From NCBI GenBank assembly GCA_033065855.1, contig JAVXUO010002195.1, positions 1 to 64,000 on the forward strand: a DNA stretch of 64,000 nt, read 5' to 3'. Positions 1 to 10,088 of the stretch are shown one piece after another. A program made the position numbers and the translations under genes. This DNA comes from Escallonia rubra (lineage: Eukaryota; Streptophyta; Magnoliopsida; Escalloniales; Escalloniaceae). Within the stretch, counting starts at the first letter, position 1, and each line of letters starts with the position of its first letter. Under the pieces are notes generated by a model. The model ran no database searches and was not told the DNA's origin. It saw nothing but the letters and a program-made list of their open reading frames with translations.

Positions 1-621
1 CCTTCCAGTACAGGCGTGGCTCGAAGAATCGGCCCTTCACAAGAACGCCGATCTTCTTCCTCGCCTGATTCTTCAGGATCCTGCCAAAGAAGTAAATAAA
101 TAAATTAATACAGTTCAAATATATTAACACCCCAAAATTTTAATATAAGGCATGATGTGATATTTTTAGTACTTATAGGCCCTCCTGGGTGAGCGTAACT
201 CTCTGTTTACGCTGGGGGTGTCGATGCGTACCCCGCGTGTCGAACCACGGCCTCGTCGAGATCCTACAAAACACAGACATTAATACAATTCAAATATACT
301 TTAAATATAAGGCTATCGAAAATGTACTAAACACCGTTATCAACTATACCTGAGTAGAACCCACGGAAGAAGGAGAATGCACGCGCGTGTGGGATGAATC
401 TGCGTCGGGCTGGGGAACGGCTGGGGCTATGGCAATGGCTGGGGCTGTGGCAACGGCTGGGGTGACGGCGGGGGCGATGGCTGGTGCTGGGGCTGGGGCC
501 CCATCTGCTGTACGCGATCACTCTTTGCCTCGTCATCAGTAGGCAATGACGAGGTGGGACCCACCAGAAAGGAAATAGCTCGGCGTCCACCCCGGCCACG
601 AATAGCCCGTATCCTATCCAT
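1..621 (-). pseudogene. CACTA second-gene remnant (TNPA/Ptta-like accessory protein), partial
   Basis: Minus-strand exons can be read. Exon 1 runs from the ATG at 621 to about 350, where a GTATAG donor follows. It encodes an arginine-glycine-rich start (MDRIRAIRGRGGRR) and then a long Pro-Gln-rich tract. A second short exon starts at about 267 after a TTTTGTAG acceptor and gives a basic peptide (RKQRVTLTQE). A third starts at about 92 after TTTGGCAG and reads RILKNQARKKIGVLVKGRFF up to the window edge. Position downstream of the TNP2 exons and the low-complexity Pro/Gln N-terminus fit the second protein of CACTA elements, which binds subterminal repeats. I do not see enough of the conserved domain to be sure; a captured host gene is the alternative. 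Confidence 0.45.
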
Positions 622-707
622 ATCTGACTTTATATAGATAAATTACAAAGACATTAACACGTTAAAAACAATAATTTGACAGAAATCATCATCGGCACTA
701 TATATAT

Positions 708-1951
708 GGGTTAATTACAAAACTGTCCCCTGAGGTTTACACGTTTTTGTACTTTGCTCCCCGTGTTTACAACTTTTGTAATAGTGTCCCCCGAGGTTAA
801 CAAAACCATTGCAAACGGCTCCAAAATTGGATGGCCGTTGAAATTTGGATGTTAAGTCCGCATGTGCACATCACATGCTGTTTTGGCATGGGCAAATCGG
901 TCAATTCCTTTACCAAAGCCCTCTGAAAACCCTAAACCCCATTACCCTCCTATCTCTCTTCCTCTCCGTAGCTGTCTAGCAATTTCTTTAACGAGAAGCT
1001 CGTGTTCCATGTAAATAACGTCGCAGATCTCCCTTACAGAACCATAGAAATCAACATCTCTAACGTGAAGGAGTCGAACAATGGCCAGAATTTCCTGGGG
1101 AGGTTTTGCTTCTGGTGGTGAATATAGAAAGAAGGTTGGATGACAAGCAGGTGGCTTGAAGATGGCATAATCTTGACACTCATTTCAGCAACCCAAATGA
1201 GTCGAGATCGGTAGTGAGATTTGTGTTTCGGATTCATCTTCGGTAGTACTGTGACAATGCAGTGTGGCACCGTGGTGGTCCACGTCTAGTGCGACCGGAA
1301 TTATGGCTTGCCGATGATAAGTCCCGTGCGGTGGTGGTAGCGACGCGTTGGCTGCGGTGCGGCGGTTGCGGAGTCTCGGTGAAGGGGCAGCTGTAGTTGC
1401 TCTCCGGTGATGGGGCTGCCGTGATCTGGAAGAGGCGTTGACCGGCGATGGGGTTGCCGACCAGAGTTTCTCACCAGAGACTGAATGGTGGCCGGCGACA
1501 GCGATCGCACGACGACTTGGCGGTGGCAGCGGCATCTCGGCTACATCACGGTGGTCACGGGGATGTTGTGTTGTGGTGTACGATGTAGGCGGTGCCGGAG
1601 TTCATTACCGGTGAGGAACGTGGCCAGCAATGGGGACGCCGAAGATGGGAGCGGCGCTGCCCGATTAGGGCCTGCTACATGCGGAGAGGAAGAGATAAAA
1701 GAGAGATAAGAGGGTAATGAGGTTTAGGGTTTTCAGAGGGCTTTGGTAAGGGAATTGACCAATTTGCCCATGCCAAAACGGCATGTGCTGTGCACATGCG
1801 GACTTAACGTCCGAATTTCAACGGCCATCCAATTTTAGAGCCGTTTACAATGGTTTTGTCAACCTCGGGGGACACTATTGCAAAAGTTATATACACGGGG
1901 AGTAAAGTGCAAAAACGTGTAAACCTCAGTGGACATTTTTGTAATTAACCC
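708..1951. mobile_element. Non-autonomous MULE-like element with long terminal inverted repeats
   Basis: Positions 708 to about 970 and the reverse complement of about 1690-1951 match for roughly 260 bases with few mismatches. Both begin GGGTTAATTACAAAA and continue through the same TTGGATGGCCGTTGAAATT stretch. Very long TIRs around a short core are typical of plant Mutator-like elements. The core (about 1190-1680) is GC-rich, with short overlapping open frames on both strands and no recognisable domain. I could not recognise a 9-bp target duplication (TATATATAT left, CTGCAAAAA right). It sits inside the left CACTA and separates its TNP2 exons from its second gene. Confidence 0.7.
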
Positions 1952-2026
1952 CTGCAAAAACACATCAATATGAACCAAGTTCTAAAATGTTACTACATTT
2001 TTCAAGCGATGTTACAACATTACAAG

Positions 2027-2767
2027 TCAATCATTTTCAGTTTGCGAATCATCTTCATCACTTTCCTCGTCGTCCTCTTCTTCGTGGGACTCGTCGTCCT
2101 CTTCATCTTCTAATTCATCCTTTTCATCAGTAGACTCGGTCACATCATCTCCAACACTTTCCACGTCTTCCATGTCATCATCTACGACTTCTTCTCCTAC
2201 AAGAAGTGTTGTTGGAAGAGGAAGATCGTCCTCCTCGTTGTTGACCTCAACAGGGAACAAGACACGTGGTTGGTCGGCTTGAAAGGAGTCTAGCTCACTG
2301 TCATATGTCACGGGCAATTTCTTGGACTTGATAATTGTATACCAATGAGATTTGGGATTGGCGACATCCTTTGCGTAAAAGACTTGTACAGCTTGACTAG
2401 CAAACACAAAAGGCTCGTCTGATGCAAGTCTTGACTTGACATTGACATCTACAATCCCTTGAGAGCTAACACGGATTCCTCTACTGCATGTGACATCGAA
2501 CCACGTACACTTGAACATTACCAGGCGGTTTTGGGAACCCAGATATGTTAGCTCAACAATCTCATCTAGCTCTCCGTAAAAGTCCATGCAATTCTCGGCA
2601 TAACAGTTGCCGTTGACCAAGACTCCACTGTTTTGGGTTTGTTTTGTTCGGTCATCATCTTTTACGTTAAACCTAAACCCGTTGATGATATAGCCTCCGT
2701 AACAGGATGTTTGTTTGTTAGGACCTTCAGCTAGTAATTTCAAGCAGGAGGCCACTGGTCTATCCAT
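2027..2767 (-). pseudogene. CACTA TNP2-type transposase, 3' exon with DUF4216 region
   Basis: The 246-codon open frame carries the C-terminal region common to plant TNP2/TNPD transposases: YGGYIINGFRF near residues 24-34, then CYAENCMDFYGELDEIVEL, FKCTWFDV and QVFYAKDVANPKSHW, which fit DUF4216. The last 70 residues are an Asp/Glu-rich acidic tail. The exon probably starts a few codons before the first ATG, at an acceptor ending CAATAG at about 2780, since VQS precedes MDRPVASCLKLLAEGP in frame and the family has an equivalent lead-in. The frame is open, but upstream exons are damaged and the gene is cut off from most of its 5' part, so it is scored as part of a pseudogene. Confidence 0.8.
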
Positions 2768-2883
2768 TGACTGAACCTATTGTACATGACGGTAAAAATG
2801 AAGGATAAATCAGTATACTAATTGGCCACAGAACTGTATATAGCACATAATATAATTTCGTTAAACAATCTTACACGAATTTT

Positions 2884-3283
2884 GAACCACTATACAAATT
2901 GTGATTTCCGATGAGATTCAAGTCCAGCGGGATCAGTGATTAAAGATTCCGCATCGAACTCACTACAAACCAATATAGTTGACTCGCTTAACACACACTT
3001 TCAATTATGTACAACAATGTAAGTGAATTAAGACTTTAACTTACTCAACGAATGTCCAAACTTCATCGCAATTTAGAAGGGCATATATTGTTGCAGCACT
3101 GTACTCTTCATCCGTTAGCCATCGAGTATACGTTCGGCCGAACGGACTACCTGACTGCTTGAATATTGACAATTGCCCTTCCAAATTTGTGCTTGATCCG
3201 GGGTCATTTCGACCTAGTTGATTTAACCTTGTACCAACCTCAGGGCCGAAATATTGACTACAAAAGTTTACAAGTTCTTCCAT
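2884..3283 (-). pseudogene. CACTA TNP2-type transposase, internal exons (end of DUF4218 region)
   Basis: Two minus-strand exons can be read. The first (about 3283-3045) contains the FCSQYFGPEVGTRLNQ and TDEEYSAATIYALLNCDEV segments and ends at a good donor (GA|GTAAGT). The second (about 2976-2884) follows a TTTGTAG acceptor and reads DEFDAESLITDPAGLESHRK when joined in phase, then meets an in-frame TAG before WFKIRV. ALLNCDEV resembles the LLNC-EV segment near the end of DUF4218 in plant CACTA transposases. The 5' two-thirds of a TNP2 gene, including the catalytic core, is absent because the open frame gives way at about 3290 to subterminal-type repeats. The deletion and the internal stop make it non-functional. 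Confidence 0.7.
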
Positions 3284-3300
3284 TACGTAAGCCTCCGTCT

Positions 3301-3870
3301 GCCCTAACTAACAAGTATCTCAATCCAATTGGGTCCCCTCCTCCGTCAACAATCTCAATTCTGACACCTCATATAGGGTGTCGATATGGTGTCTGATACG
3401 TGTCTGACACCTCCGGACACGTGTCCGACACATACCGACACGTGTCCGACGCCTCTGGACACGTGTCCGACACCCACCTCCCGACACATCGGCATACGTT
3501 AAATTTTTTTTAAATGTCGGACACCGTCGATCAGACGTGGTGTCTGTGTCTGCCCTAACTAACAGGTATCGCAATCCAATTGGGTCCCATCCTCCGTCAA
3601 CAATCTTAATTCCGACACCTCACATAGGGTGTCGATATGGTGTCCGATACGTGTCTGACACCTCCGGACATGTGTCCGACATATACCGACACGTGTCCGA
3701 CGCCTCTGGACACGTGTCCGATGCCCACCGACACGTACCTCCAGACACATCGGCATACGTTAATTTATTTTTTAAATATCGGACACCGTCGATCAGACGT
3801 GGTGTCCGTGTCTGCGCTAACTAACAGGTATCTCAATCCAATTGGATCCCATCCTCTGTCAACAATCTCA
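3301..3870. repeat. Tandem CACTA subterminal repeat (about 250 bp) rich in ACACGTGTC palindromes
   Basis: Units starting at about 3301 and 3551, plus a partial unit at about 3816, each begin CCCTAACTAACA-GTATC and contain CAATCCAATTGGGTCCC. Each then has a run of palindromic ACACGTGTCCGACAC motifs. The same motif types lie in CACTA-2 at 8280-8720, 37195-37610 and 59330-59745, linking the two CACTA families. Short open frames on both strands here are by-products of the repeat. Confidence 0.75.
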
Positions 3871-4572
3871 ATTCCCAATTCTCAATTCTCAAATGGTCAA
3901 TGCAATAAAAATTAATAAAATCACACATTCAATCCAATTGGGTCTCATCCTCCTTCAATAATCTCAATATCTCAAATGCTCAATGCACAATTAACAATCT
4001 AAAATCATCAATTAATAATCGCAATTACTTCAAATGCACAGCTAATAACCTAAAATCATCAATTAACAACCTAAAATCACATATCAATAATCACAATTCT
4101 CAAATGTACAACTAACAACCTAAAATTATCAAACAAATTATCAATGTTCAAATGGGAAAAAATTGTTCAAAATGCACATATCCGATGCGCTTGAATTATT
4201 TCAATTTAGGGTTCGATTGTATTAGGGCATTCAATTTAGGGTTCAATTATTTCAATTTAGAGTTCGGTTGGATCAGGGCATTCAAATTAGGGTTCGATTC
4301 GATTAGGGCATTCAATTTATGATTTAATTATGGTTCAATTACTTCAATTTAGGGTTCAATTAGGGAGTTCTATTGATTCAATTTAGGGTTCGGTTGATTT
4401 GGGGCATTCAATTTATGGTACAATTAGTTCAATTTAGGGTTCGGTTGGATTAGGACATTCAATTTAGGGTTCAATTAGTTCAATTTAGAGTTCAATTAGT
4501 TCAATTTAGGGTTTGGTTGAATTGGGACATTCAATTTAGGGTTCAATTAGGAGGTTCAGATTATTCAACAAA
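3871..4572. repeat. AT-rich internal CACTA DNA with short tandem TTCAATTTAGGGTTCAATT repeats
   Basis: 3871-4190 repeats phrases such as AACAATCTAAAATCATCAA. 4190-4560 is a run of about 20-40 bp degenerate repeats of TTCAATTTAGGGTTCAATTA. No gene is seen. Although TTTAGGG is the plant telomere unit, it never occurs head-to-tail here. Confidence 0.7.
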
Positions 4573-5423
4573 TCTAATTATATATATATGAAAGCCAAAG
4601 ATGAGAGAAGTGACCATGTCATCGCTTACGTGGACATTCTCTCATTTTGCCACGTGAATTTTAATATTATATGAAACCAATTTTAATTATCTACATTTAT
4701 CATTTTCTAATTTTGAATTCGAATCTCTCTCACCAATTAAAATTTATCTTATTAGTTTAAAATTCAAAAGTAATTTGCAATTATAGCACCTCAATTAATT
4801 AGTTTTCATAATTATCATTTCTCATTAATCTAATTAATATCTGATTCCACAATTATTTGCAAAGTATTTGCACAAAATCAAATCTAATAATATTCATTAC
4901 TTTTGTCACATATATTAATCATATTTAATTAATTATAGTACACTTCACCTTTTCTTATCACATGTAGGAAGGCCCATCTTTTTCCCCTCTTTCTCATACA
5001 CACACACAAACCCAAATTCCTAATTAAATAATTTCGGTATTTCAGCACCCGCTTTCTTCCTCTTTCTAAGTCCGAACCCCTAAAATCTCGCCTTATCCCT
5101 TTGATTTTCTCTCTTCCATTCCCAGCTTCTTTGTCCACCCCTGTTATCTTGCCTTTGCTTAATCTTCGGCCATGATTATCTTCACACATTTTTTCACTTG
5201 AAAATATATAATATAATTGAGGAAATGATATAAATTTACGCAGTTAAATCCTTAATTGCAACTCTATCTAATATAAAGTTCGTACCCAAGCGATTGGTGT
5301 TTTCTTTTCAAGGTCGGTTGGTTTCTCTTTTTCCCACAATTTGACCTAATATTCTCGAATAGTGAAATTCTTTATGCTTGTAAGCACATAATGACCCGTT
5401 GCAACGCACGGGTATCAAACTAG
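4573..5423 (+). mobile_element. Non-autonomous Helitron, 851 bp
   Basis: The left end begins TCTAATTATATATATATG directly after an A. The right end has a hairpin with stem CCCGT/ACGGG at 5395-5412, followed by TATCAAACTAG and then a T. A 5' TC, a 3' CTAG preceded by a short GC hairpin, and insertion between A and T without target duplication are the Helitron hallmarks. The interior is AT-rich with no Rep/helicase coding, so it would depend on another element. The 86-codon minus-strand frame at 4929-5189 has no recognisable domain. Confidence 0.75.
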
Positions 5424-5426
5424 TTC

Positions 5427-5540
5427 AGATTATACATGGCAGAGAAGACAAATTAACAACAAATTCAGAAGACAAAATAATGGCCAAACGTCCAAATTAA
5501 CAACAAATTCAGATTATACATGGCAGAGAAGACAAATTCA
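5427..5540. repeat. Direct repeat, two units about 83 bp apart
   Basis: AGATTATACATGGCAGAGAA occurs at about 5427 and again at about 5510, with a related ACAAATTAACAACAAATTCA phrase between. It is a small local duplication next to the Helitron end. No gene is seen. Confidence 0.6.
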
Positions 5541-5934
5541 AATGTTTTATGTACGTATATTCAAATTCAGAAGAGCTTATACAGGCAGATGTGTGATTAT
5601 GGCCAAATGCTTGATAATCAACTTTGAAAAATAAACAACTAGATTAATTTAGGGCAATTGACATACAGATCTCGAGGTGGGTACGACGGCGACAGCGTTG
5701 GTGGTGCGGTGGCAGTTATGGGCTTCATGGCACGGCGACAGTGGAGGGCTTTGTGGCACGGCGGTATTGGAAGGCTTGGTGGCGTGGCGTCGGGTGGAGG
5801 ACGGGGGTGTCGCCGGAGGTGGGTCGCCGTAGAGAGGGGTCGCCGAAGGTGAGAACGGCGGTGGGTGGGTGAGAGAAGAATTTCAGAGAGAGAAACGGGG
5901 AGAGAGAAAGAAAGCAGACGTGGTTTAAATCGAG
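5541..5934. other. CACTA subterminal spacer with a GC-rich stretch, no gene recognised
   Basis: AT-rich DNA gives way at 5660-5880 to a GC-rich stretch. CACTA-2 has a stretch in the same relative place (15690-15890, 39250-39430, 61420-61600), next to its terminal repeat block. A 64-codon glycine-arginine-rich frame here looks like low-complexity coding potential only. Confidence 0.5.
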
Positions 5935-6290
5935 GAACTTTAGCGACGGAATAACACCGTCGCTAAAAATCCGTCGGTGAAGGCCTTATTATAAAGACTT
6001 TTACCGACGGAATTTTTAGCGACGGTTTTATTCGGTCGTTTAAATAATTTTAAAAACCCTCAAAAAATACTAATTTTCTAAAAAATATTTAGCAACGGTA
6101 AGTCCGTCGCTAAAAGTCTTCCGTTAAAAGTCCGTTTGCAAATACTTTTACCGACAGTATCTTCCATCGGTAATAGTATTAAACGGCGAACTTTTAACGA
6201 CGGAATATTTCGTTGCTTAAAGACATTTTTAGCGACAGAATACCTTCCGTCGCTAAAAATCCGTCGCAAAATACATATTTTCTTGTGGTG
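5935..6290. repeat. CACTA terminal block of inverted GCGACGGAA motifs
   Basis: At least eight copies of TTTAGCGACGGAA or its reverse complement alternate in both orientations up to the terminus. In En/Spm such subterminal motifs bind the element's second protein. The overlapping short frames at 6078-6408 are by-products. Confidence 0.75.
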
Positions 6291-6299
6291 GGAGATGTA

Positions 6300-7146
6300 T
6301 TGCGACTCATGGCAACGTGATATGATTATGCGGTATGTTTGGCTGCATTTTCCTGTTTATAATGATGGTTCAGTTGTCACCTTGGGTGTCTTATTAAATG
6401 CCATCTAATTGTTTATCAAAGTTTAGCAAAGATTTCGTAAAAATAAACAGAATAGAGACGAACTCAAAACACATCATGTTACTCGTTCCCGGTCTTTTCT
6501 GGATGCTCGCTTAGAGATGGTATTTATTTAGGCCTTTGCCTTTTGATTTAATGTTTAAGTCCTCTTAACGTTAATGTATAGATCATCTCATTTTTGGCAG
6601 AAAGATCCTAAAACTCGTAAAGAACGTAATCAAATTGTGTTTCAAAAGCGTGCATATATTTCTAAGAAATAGAATAAGCATATCACAGATGAAGCCCGAG
6701 TCAAATTAGGTAAACAAGCTATTGAAATTTCCAATTAAATTTCCCTGTTAGCAGTTGTGCTTAATTTGATTCATTCCACTATAAATTTTAGAAACAATTT
6801 GAAGAAGTTCTGTCCGAGAATCCAGAAATGAACGCAGCTGAGATTGGAAAGAGCATTCTGGACAAGAGCAATAAGCAGGTCACATTAAGGGTCCTAGGTC
6901 AGGGCCAAGACCGCCCACATCATTGTCTCAACAAGCAATTTTGGAGGAAGCCGACCGCGTGCTGCTATGGAAGATAAGCTGCAAGAGTATGAGACCCTTA
7001 TGCACAAGCAACAATTGGAGTTCAATTCTCAGGTAGCAACGTATAGGTCACTTATGGAATAACAACAAGCCCGACTTGACAGGATGGATGCTATGATAAA
7101 TCTCCATCAAACTCAATCGTCTTTTCACTCATCCACAAATACTTAG
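6300..7146 (+). pseudogene. CACTA-type accessory transposase remnant (Transposase_24/Ptta-like)
   Basis: Interrupted plus-strand reading can be followed. FRKNKQNRDELKTHHVTRSR (about 6436) resembles the KNK-NR-K-HT-GS-SF stretch of plant En/Spm-type second proteins. KDPKTRKERNQIVFQKRAYI follows at about 6603. FEEVLSENPEMNAAEIGKSI begins at about 6797 and leads to VLGQGQDRP. The closing part is a Gln-rich coiled-coil-like segment (YETLMHKQQLEFNSQV) to about 7146. Introns probably separate some pieces (AG acceptors at about 6599 and 6791), and at least two in-frame stops are present. It abuts the CACTA terminus at 6290, which suggests that element inserted into another CACTA. Confidence 0.5.
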
Positions 7147-7785
7147 AGATTCCTTATGATTCCCTAATCTTTCTTTTAACATTTTCATGATACAGTGTTT
7201 ATGTGGATACACCTATGCGCTCGCTTGCTGTCCTGTAGTAATATCTTGTGAAAAAAGTTTGATTCTGTGAAAGAGTTTAAGTGATTAAGTCCTTTGCTTA
7301 CATATCTAGACCTTTACATGGCCAAAATGAAAGAAATGATATAGGGACAGAACTTGCTCAGTGAATTTTCTTTTACACTTTCCTAAAATCAGCCAAGAAC
7401 AGGCCTTAAAAATCCCTGCACACCAGGACACACAAACCTGCACATGGACACGCCCTCTCGTCTCCTTCCCCTTGCCCAAAATCCCTCATACACACACACA
7501 CACACCATATAAATCATGCGTGTGCGAGCGCACACACAGATAGAGAGATATTGTGTGATTACACACTGCTGCACATATTACACACAACTCTGTTCACACA
7601 TAATGAACTCACACATAGAGCACACTCTGCACCTTCACACCACTGTTTCAGACATCTAAACACACACACAAAATACTCATGTAGAAAGCGAGTCAATTAC
7701 ACCTGGTAGAGCATCATTTTGAATTCTTACTTGACATATATAGACTAAGGAGGACTTCTTGGCTAGAAGTCAAAGCTATAGCTAT
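7147..7785. other. Intergenic DNA with CA-rich low-complexity tracts
   Basis: 7340-7700 has several CA/AC runs (for example 7489-7506). I recognise no gene. The stretch ends at about 7786, where similarity to the CACTA-2 copies begins abruptly. The short frames at 7361-7574 are repeat-driven. Confidence 0.6.
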
Positions 7786-7909
7786 TGAATGAAACCTAAC
7801 CCTAGTGCAAATCCAATCACTGGATCTCAACGAAGACAAAAAAAAAACCACCAAAGTTCAAAGATTTGCTGCACTCAAACCATCTCTGGGCAATATGGAG
7901 TAATTATGG

Positions 7910-8290
7910 GATGACCAAGGGCTAATTAGGGCTAACTGGGTTATTAGGGTTAATTACGATTATCGGGGTTAGGGTTTAGCGTTATGGGTTTAATTAATCT
8001 AATTTGGATTTATTAAGATATGTTAGGGCTAATTAGTGTTAATGAGGAGTACCTTGAGCTAATTATAGCTAGTTAGGGTTGATTATGACTAATTAGAGTT
8101 ATTTAGTCATATTTAGGGTATAATTGTACTGAGTAGTGTTGATTGGTCCTAATTTGAGCTAATTAGGCTTAATTGGGTTATGTTAGGGCTGATTAGTGTT
8201 AATTAGGGCTAACTTGGGGGTAATTACAACTAATTTGATTTTCATTGGGTTCTTAGGGTTAATTAAAACTAATTAGGCTCGTTAGACACG
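7910..8290. repeat. Degenerate GGGCTAATTAGGGTTAATT repeats inside CACTA-2
   Basis: About twenty imperfect repeats of roughly 10-20 bp lie here. They recur at 36845-37200 and 58980-59330 in the other CACTA-2 copies. No coding potential. Confidence 0.7.
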
Positions 8291-8720
8291 TGTCCGATCC
8301 CTACCGACACGTGTCTGAAACCTCCGGACATGTCCAAAGACATTGATTTATTTTCTAAATGCCGGATACGTGTTCGCCACCCCTTGAAGAGGTGTCGGAC
8401 ACTCTTGAAGAGGTGTCCACATGTATAAAACCAAAATGTGACATTTCGGTGACAGTGTCGATCGGACGCGGTGTCCGTGACCTACCGACACCTCGACACC
8501 TCATCGACACATCCAGACACGTGTCGGACACCTCTGGACACATGTCTGATACCTCTCAGCGGTGTCTGAAGACATTGATTTATTTTTTAATTGCCGAACA
8601 CTGTGTACCCATTGAAGAGGTGCCGGACACCGAACTAAGGGTGTCCACAAGTATGTCGCATAAATATTGCATTTCAGTGTCGGCATCGATCGGACGCAGT
8701 GTCCTTGTCTGTGCTACCTA
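8280..8720. repeat. CACTA-2 ACACGTGTC / GGTGTCGG motif cluster
   Basis: Clustered palindromic ACACGTGTC, GACACCTCCGGACA and related motifs, in two sub-blocks separated by AAGACATTGATTTATTTT. They match 37195-37610 and 59330-59745 and resemble 3301-3820 in the other CACTA. The 120-codon plus and 62-codon minus frames are generated by the repeats. Confidence 0.75.
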
Positions 8721-9320
8721 ACACGTATCTCAATCCAATTGGGTCCCATCCTCCATCAACAATCTCAATTCTCAATTCTCAAATCCAATAAAAATTAATA
8801 AAAATCACAAATGCAATCCAATTGGGTCCCATCCTCCGTTAACAATCTCAATATCTCAAATGCTCAATGCAAAATTAACAATCTAAAATTATCAATTAAC
8901 AACCTTAAATTAAGGTGCACAACCGCCAAGTGCACAAATAATCAGACTGCAAATTGTGCTATTGGGAGGGAAGAGGGGGGAGGGGGGGAGGGGGGGTGCT
9001 GCAAATATTCAAGTGGGAAGAATCGAATTCAAAACCTTGTGAAAATCAGATATCTGATAATACCATGAGAAGTTGCCATATGTTCTGAAAGCTTAAGGAT
9101 TTAAACAATTGTTCAAGCATTGTATATCATGCATTAAAAAATGTATGATCTTATTTTGGTGTTCAAATGAAATAGAGCATCATAAAAACAATACCGACGA
9201 TCCTCATATGCATTCAAACAAATCTAATGTTTACGCTTTTGAAAACCTTGAAGTATTGCCACGTTCTTTTTTATTTTTAATTTTTACAGTCTGTCAGAGA
9301 ATACAAATGGGCTCCCTGAT

Positions 9321-9354
<34 letters not shown>
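8721..9354. other. CACTA-2 internal non-coding DNA with G-run tract and CA/TA microsatellite
   Basis: Contains the CAATTGGGTCCCATCCTCC phrase twice, a tract of at least five G-runs at 8965-8997, and a CA-then-TA microsatellite at 9321-9354 into which the MULE inserted. No gene recognised. Confidence 0.65.
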
Positions 9355-9490
9355 GAGTTAATTACGCCATTGACCATTGAACTATTAGGCATATTTCATT
9401 TTGACCACTGGACTTACAATTGTGTCAAAGTGACCACTGATTTTTAAACTTTGTCCAAATAAGGTCATTCCGTTCAATAGAGCTTAGCGG
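9355..9490 (+). repeat. MULE left terminal inverted repeat
   Basis: Matches the reverse complement of 14550-14684 with a handful of mismatches. Similarity fades at about 9490, before the CT-rich leader of the GRF gene. Confidence 0.85.
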
Positions 9491-9695
9491 CGTTCTGTTA
9501 ACTCCCTTTAGTGAGGGGTAACCACATCATTTTGCCTATTATCTTCCCCTCTTCTTCTCTTCTTTCCCTCCATTCTTCTTTCCCGCCCAACATCTCATCT
9601 CATTTTCCCTCTTCTTCTTCCACATCACAAGACATTCTACTTCTTCTTCCACAGCAAACAAAAAGAAAAAAAAAACCCAATCCACTCCTCCTTCC

Positions 9696-10088
9696 ATGGG
9701 TTGCTACTGTCGAAAGAGTCCAATAATTAAGACATCATGGACCCCAAGAAATCCAGGAAGAAGATTCATGGCTTGCGGAGCTGAAAATGAAGATCCATGT
9801 GAGTATTTTATTTGGATTGATCCACCCATGTGTGAAAGGGCTGTGCAAGTCATACCTGGACTGCTACGAAGGATCAATGGAAATGCTGAGGAGGTTCGAA
9901 GGCTTACGGTGCAAATTGAAGGGAAACAAGAGCAATTGGTGACATATGAGAAGAAATTGAGAAGCTATCAATGGAAGGAAAAGATATTGTGGTTTGTCTT
10001 GTTGTGCTCATGGGTGTTCTTTGTAATGAACGTCAAGTCAAAAAGAACCACAAACAACAGTTTGCTTTTGGAGATTGGAGAGTTGTGA
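9696..10088 (+). CDS. GRF-type zinc-finger, coiled-coil, membrane-tail protein (MULE second gene)
   Basis: 130-residue open frame. Residues 1-45 form a zf-GRF domain: zinc ligands C3, C5, C27 and C35, the name-giving GRRF at 21-24, and the YFIWID segment at 37-42. Residues about 58-92 are charged and heptad-like (coiled coil). Residues 97-113 are a hydrophobic segment (ILWFVLLCSWVFFVMNV), likely a C-terminal membrane anchor. Small plant proteins of this layout (At4g04775-like) are common; zf-GRF modules bind nucleic acid in other proteins. The ATG is preceded by a CT-rich leader (9530-9690) just inside the left TIR. It takes the place of mudrB in maize MuDR, which suggests an accessory role, but no similarity to MURB is seen. 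A host gene captured by the MULE is the alternative. Confidence 0.75.
   Translation: MGCYCRKSPIIKTSWTPRNPGRRFMACGAENEDPCEYFIWIDPPMCERAVQVIPGLLRRINGNAEEVRRLTVQIEGKQEQLVTYEKKLRSYQWKEKILWFVLLCSWVFFVMNVKSKRTTNNSLLLEIGEL

Larger units (their letters stand above)
1..6290 (-). mobile_element. CACTA (En/Spm) DNA transposon, nested and decayed, left end outside window
   Basis: The right terminus at 6281-6290 reads, on the minus strand, CACCACAAGAAAA, one base off the CACTACAAGAAAA end typical of plant CACTA elements. Inside it (5935-6280) are many copies of the inverted subterminal motif GCGACGGAA/TTCCGTCGC. Further in, on the minus strand, come TNP2-type transposase exons (2027-3283) and then a second gene (1-621), the usual CACTA order. 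A MULE (708-1951) and a Helitron (4573-5423) have inserted into it. The other terminus lies left of the window, so the target duplication cannot be tested. The transposase is interrupted, so the element looks inactive. Confidence 0.8.

Noticed and set aside
3166-3915. Several open frames rich in Asp, Thr, Val, Ser on both strands
   Set aside because: They arise from the ACACGTGTCCGACAC repeat and have no consistent frame between units.
4190-4560. Possible interstitial telomeric repeat (TTTAGGG)
   Set aside because: TTTAGGG appears only as part of a longer degenerate TTCAATTTAGGGTTCAATT repeat and never head-to-tail, so it is not telomere-derived on this evidence.
7480-7690. CRISPR-like array from the CA-rich repeated words
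   Set aside because: Simple CA low complexity without equal-length repeats and unique spacers; the organism is a plant.
7910-8290. Telomere-like TTAGGG-rich block
   Set aside because: The unit is a variable GGGCTAATTAGGGTTAATT, shared by all CACTA-2 copies at the same place; it is an element component.
8359-8721. 120-codon plus-strand frame in CACTA-2
   Set aside because: Repeat-generated; its equivalents at 37310 and 59437 start and end differently.
9001-9090. tRNA-like or SINE promoter box (minus strand AATTCGATTC near an ATGGTATTATCAGA phrase)
   Set aside because: Only a weak B-box-like match; no A box at the right distance, no tail and no target duplication.
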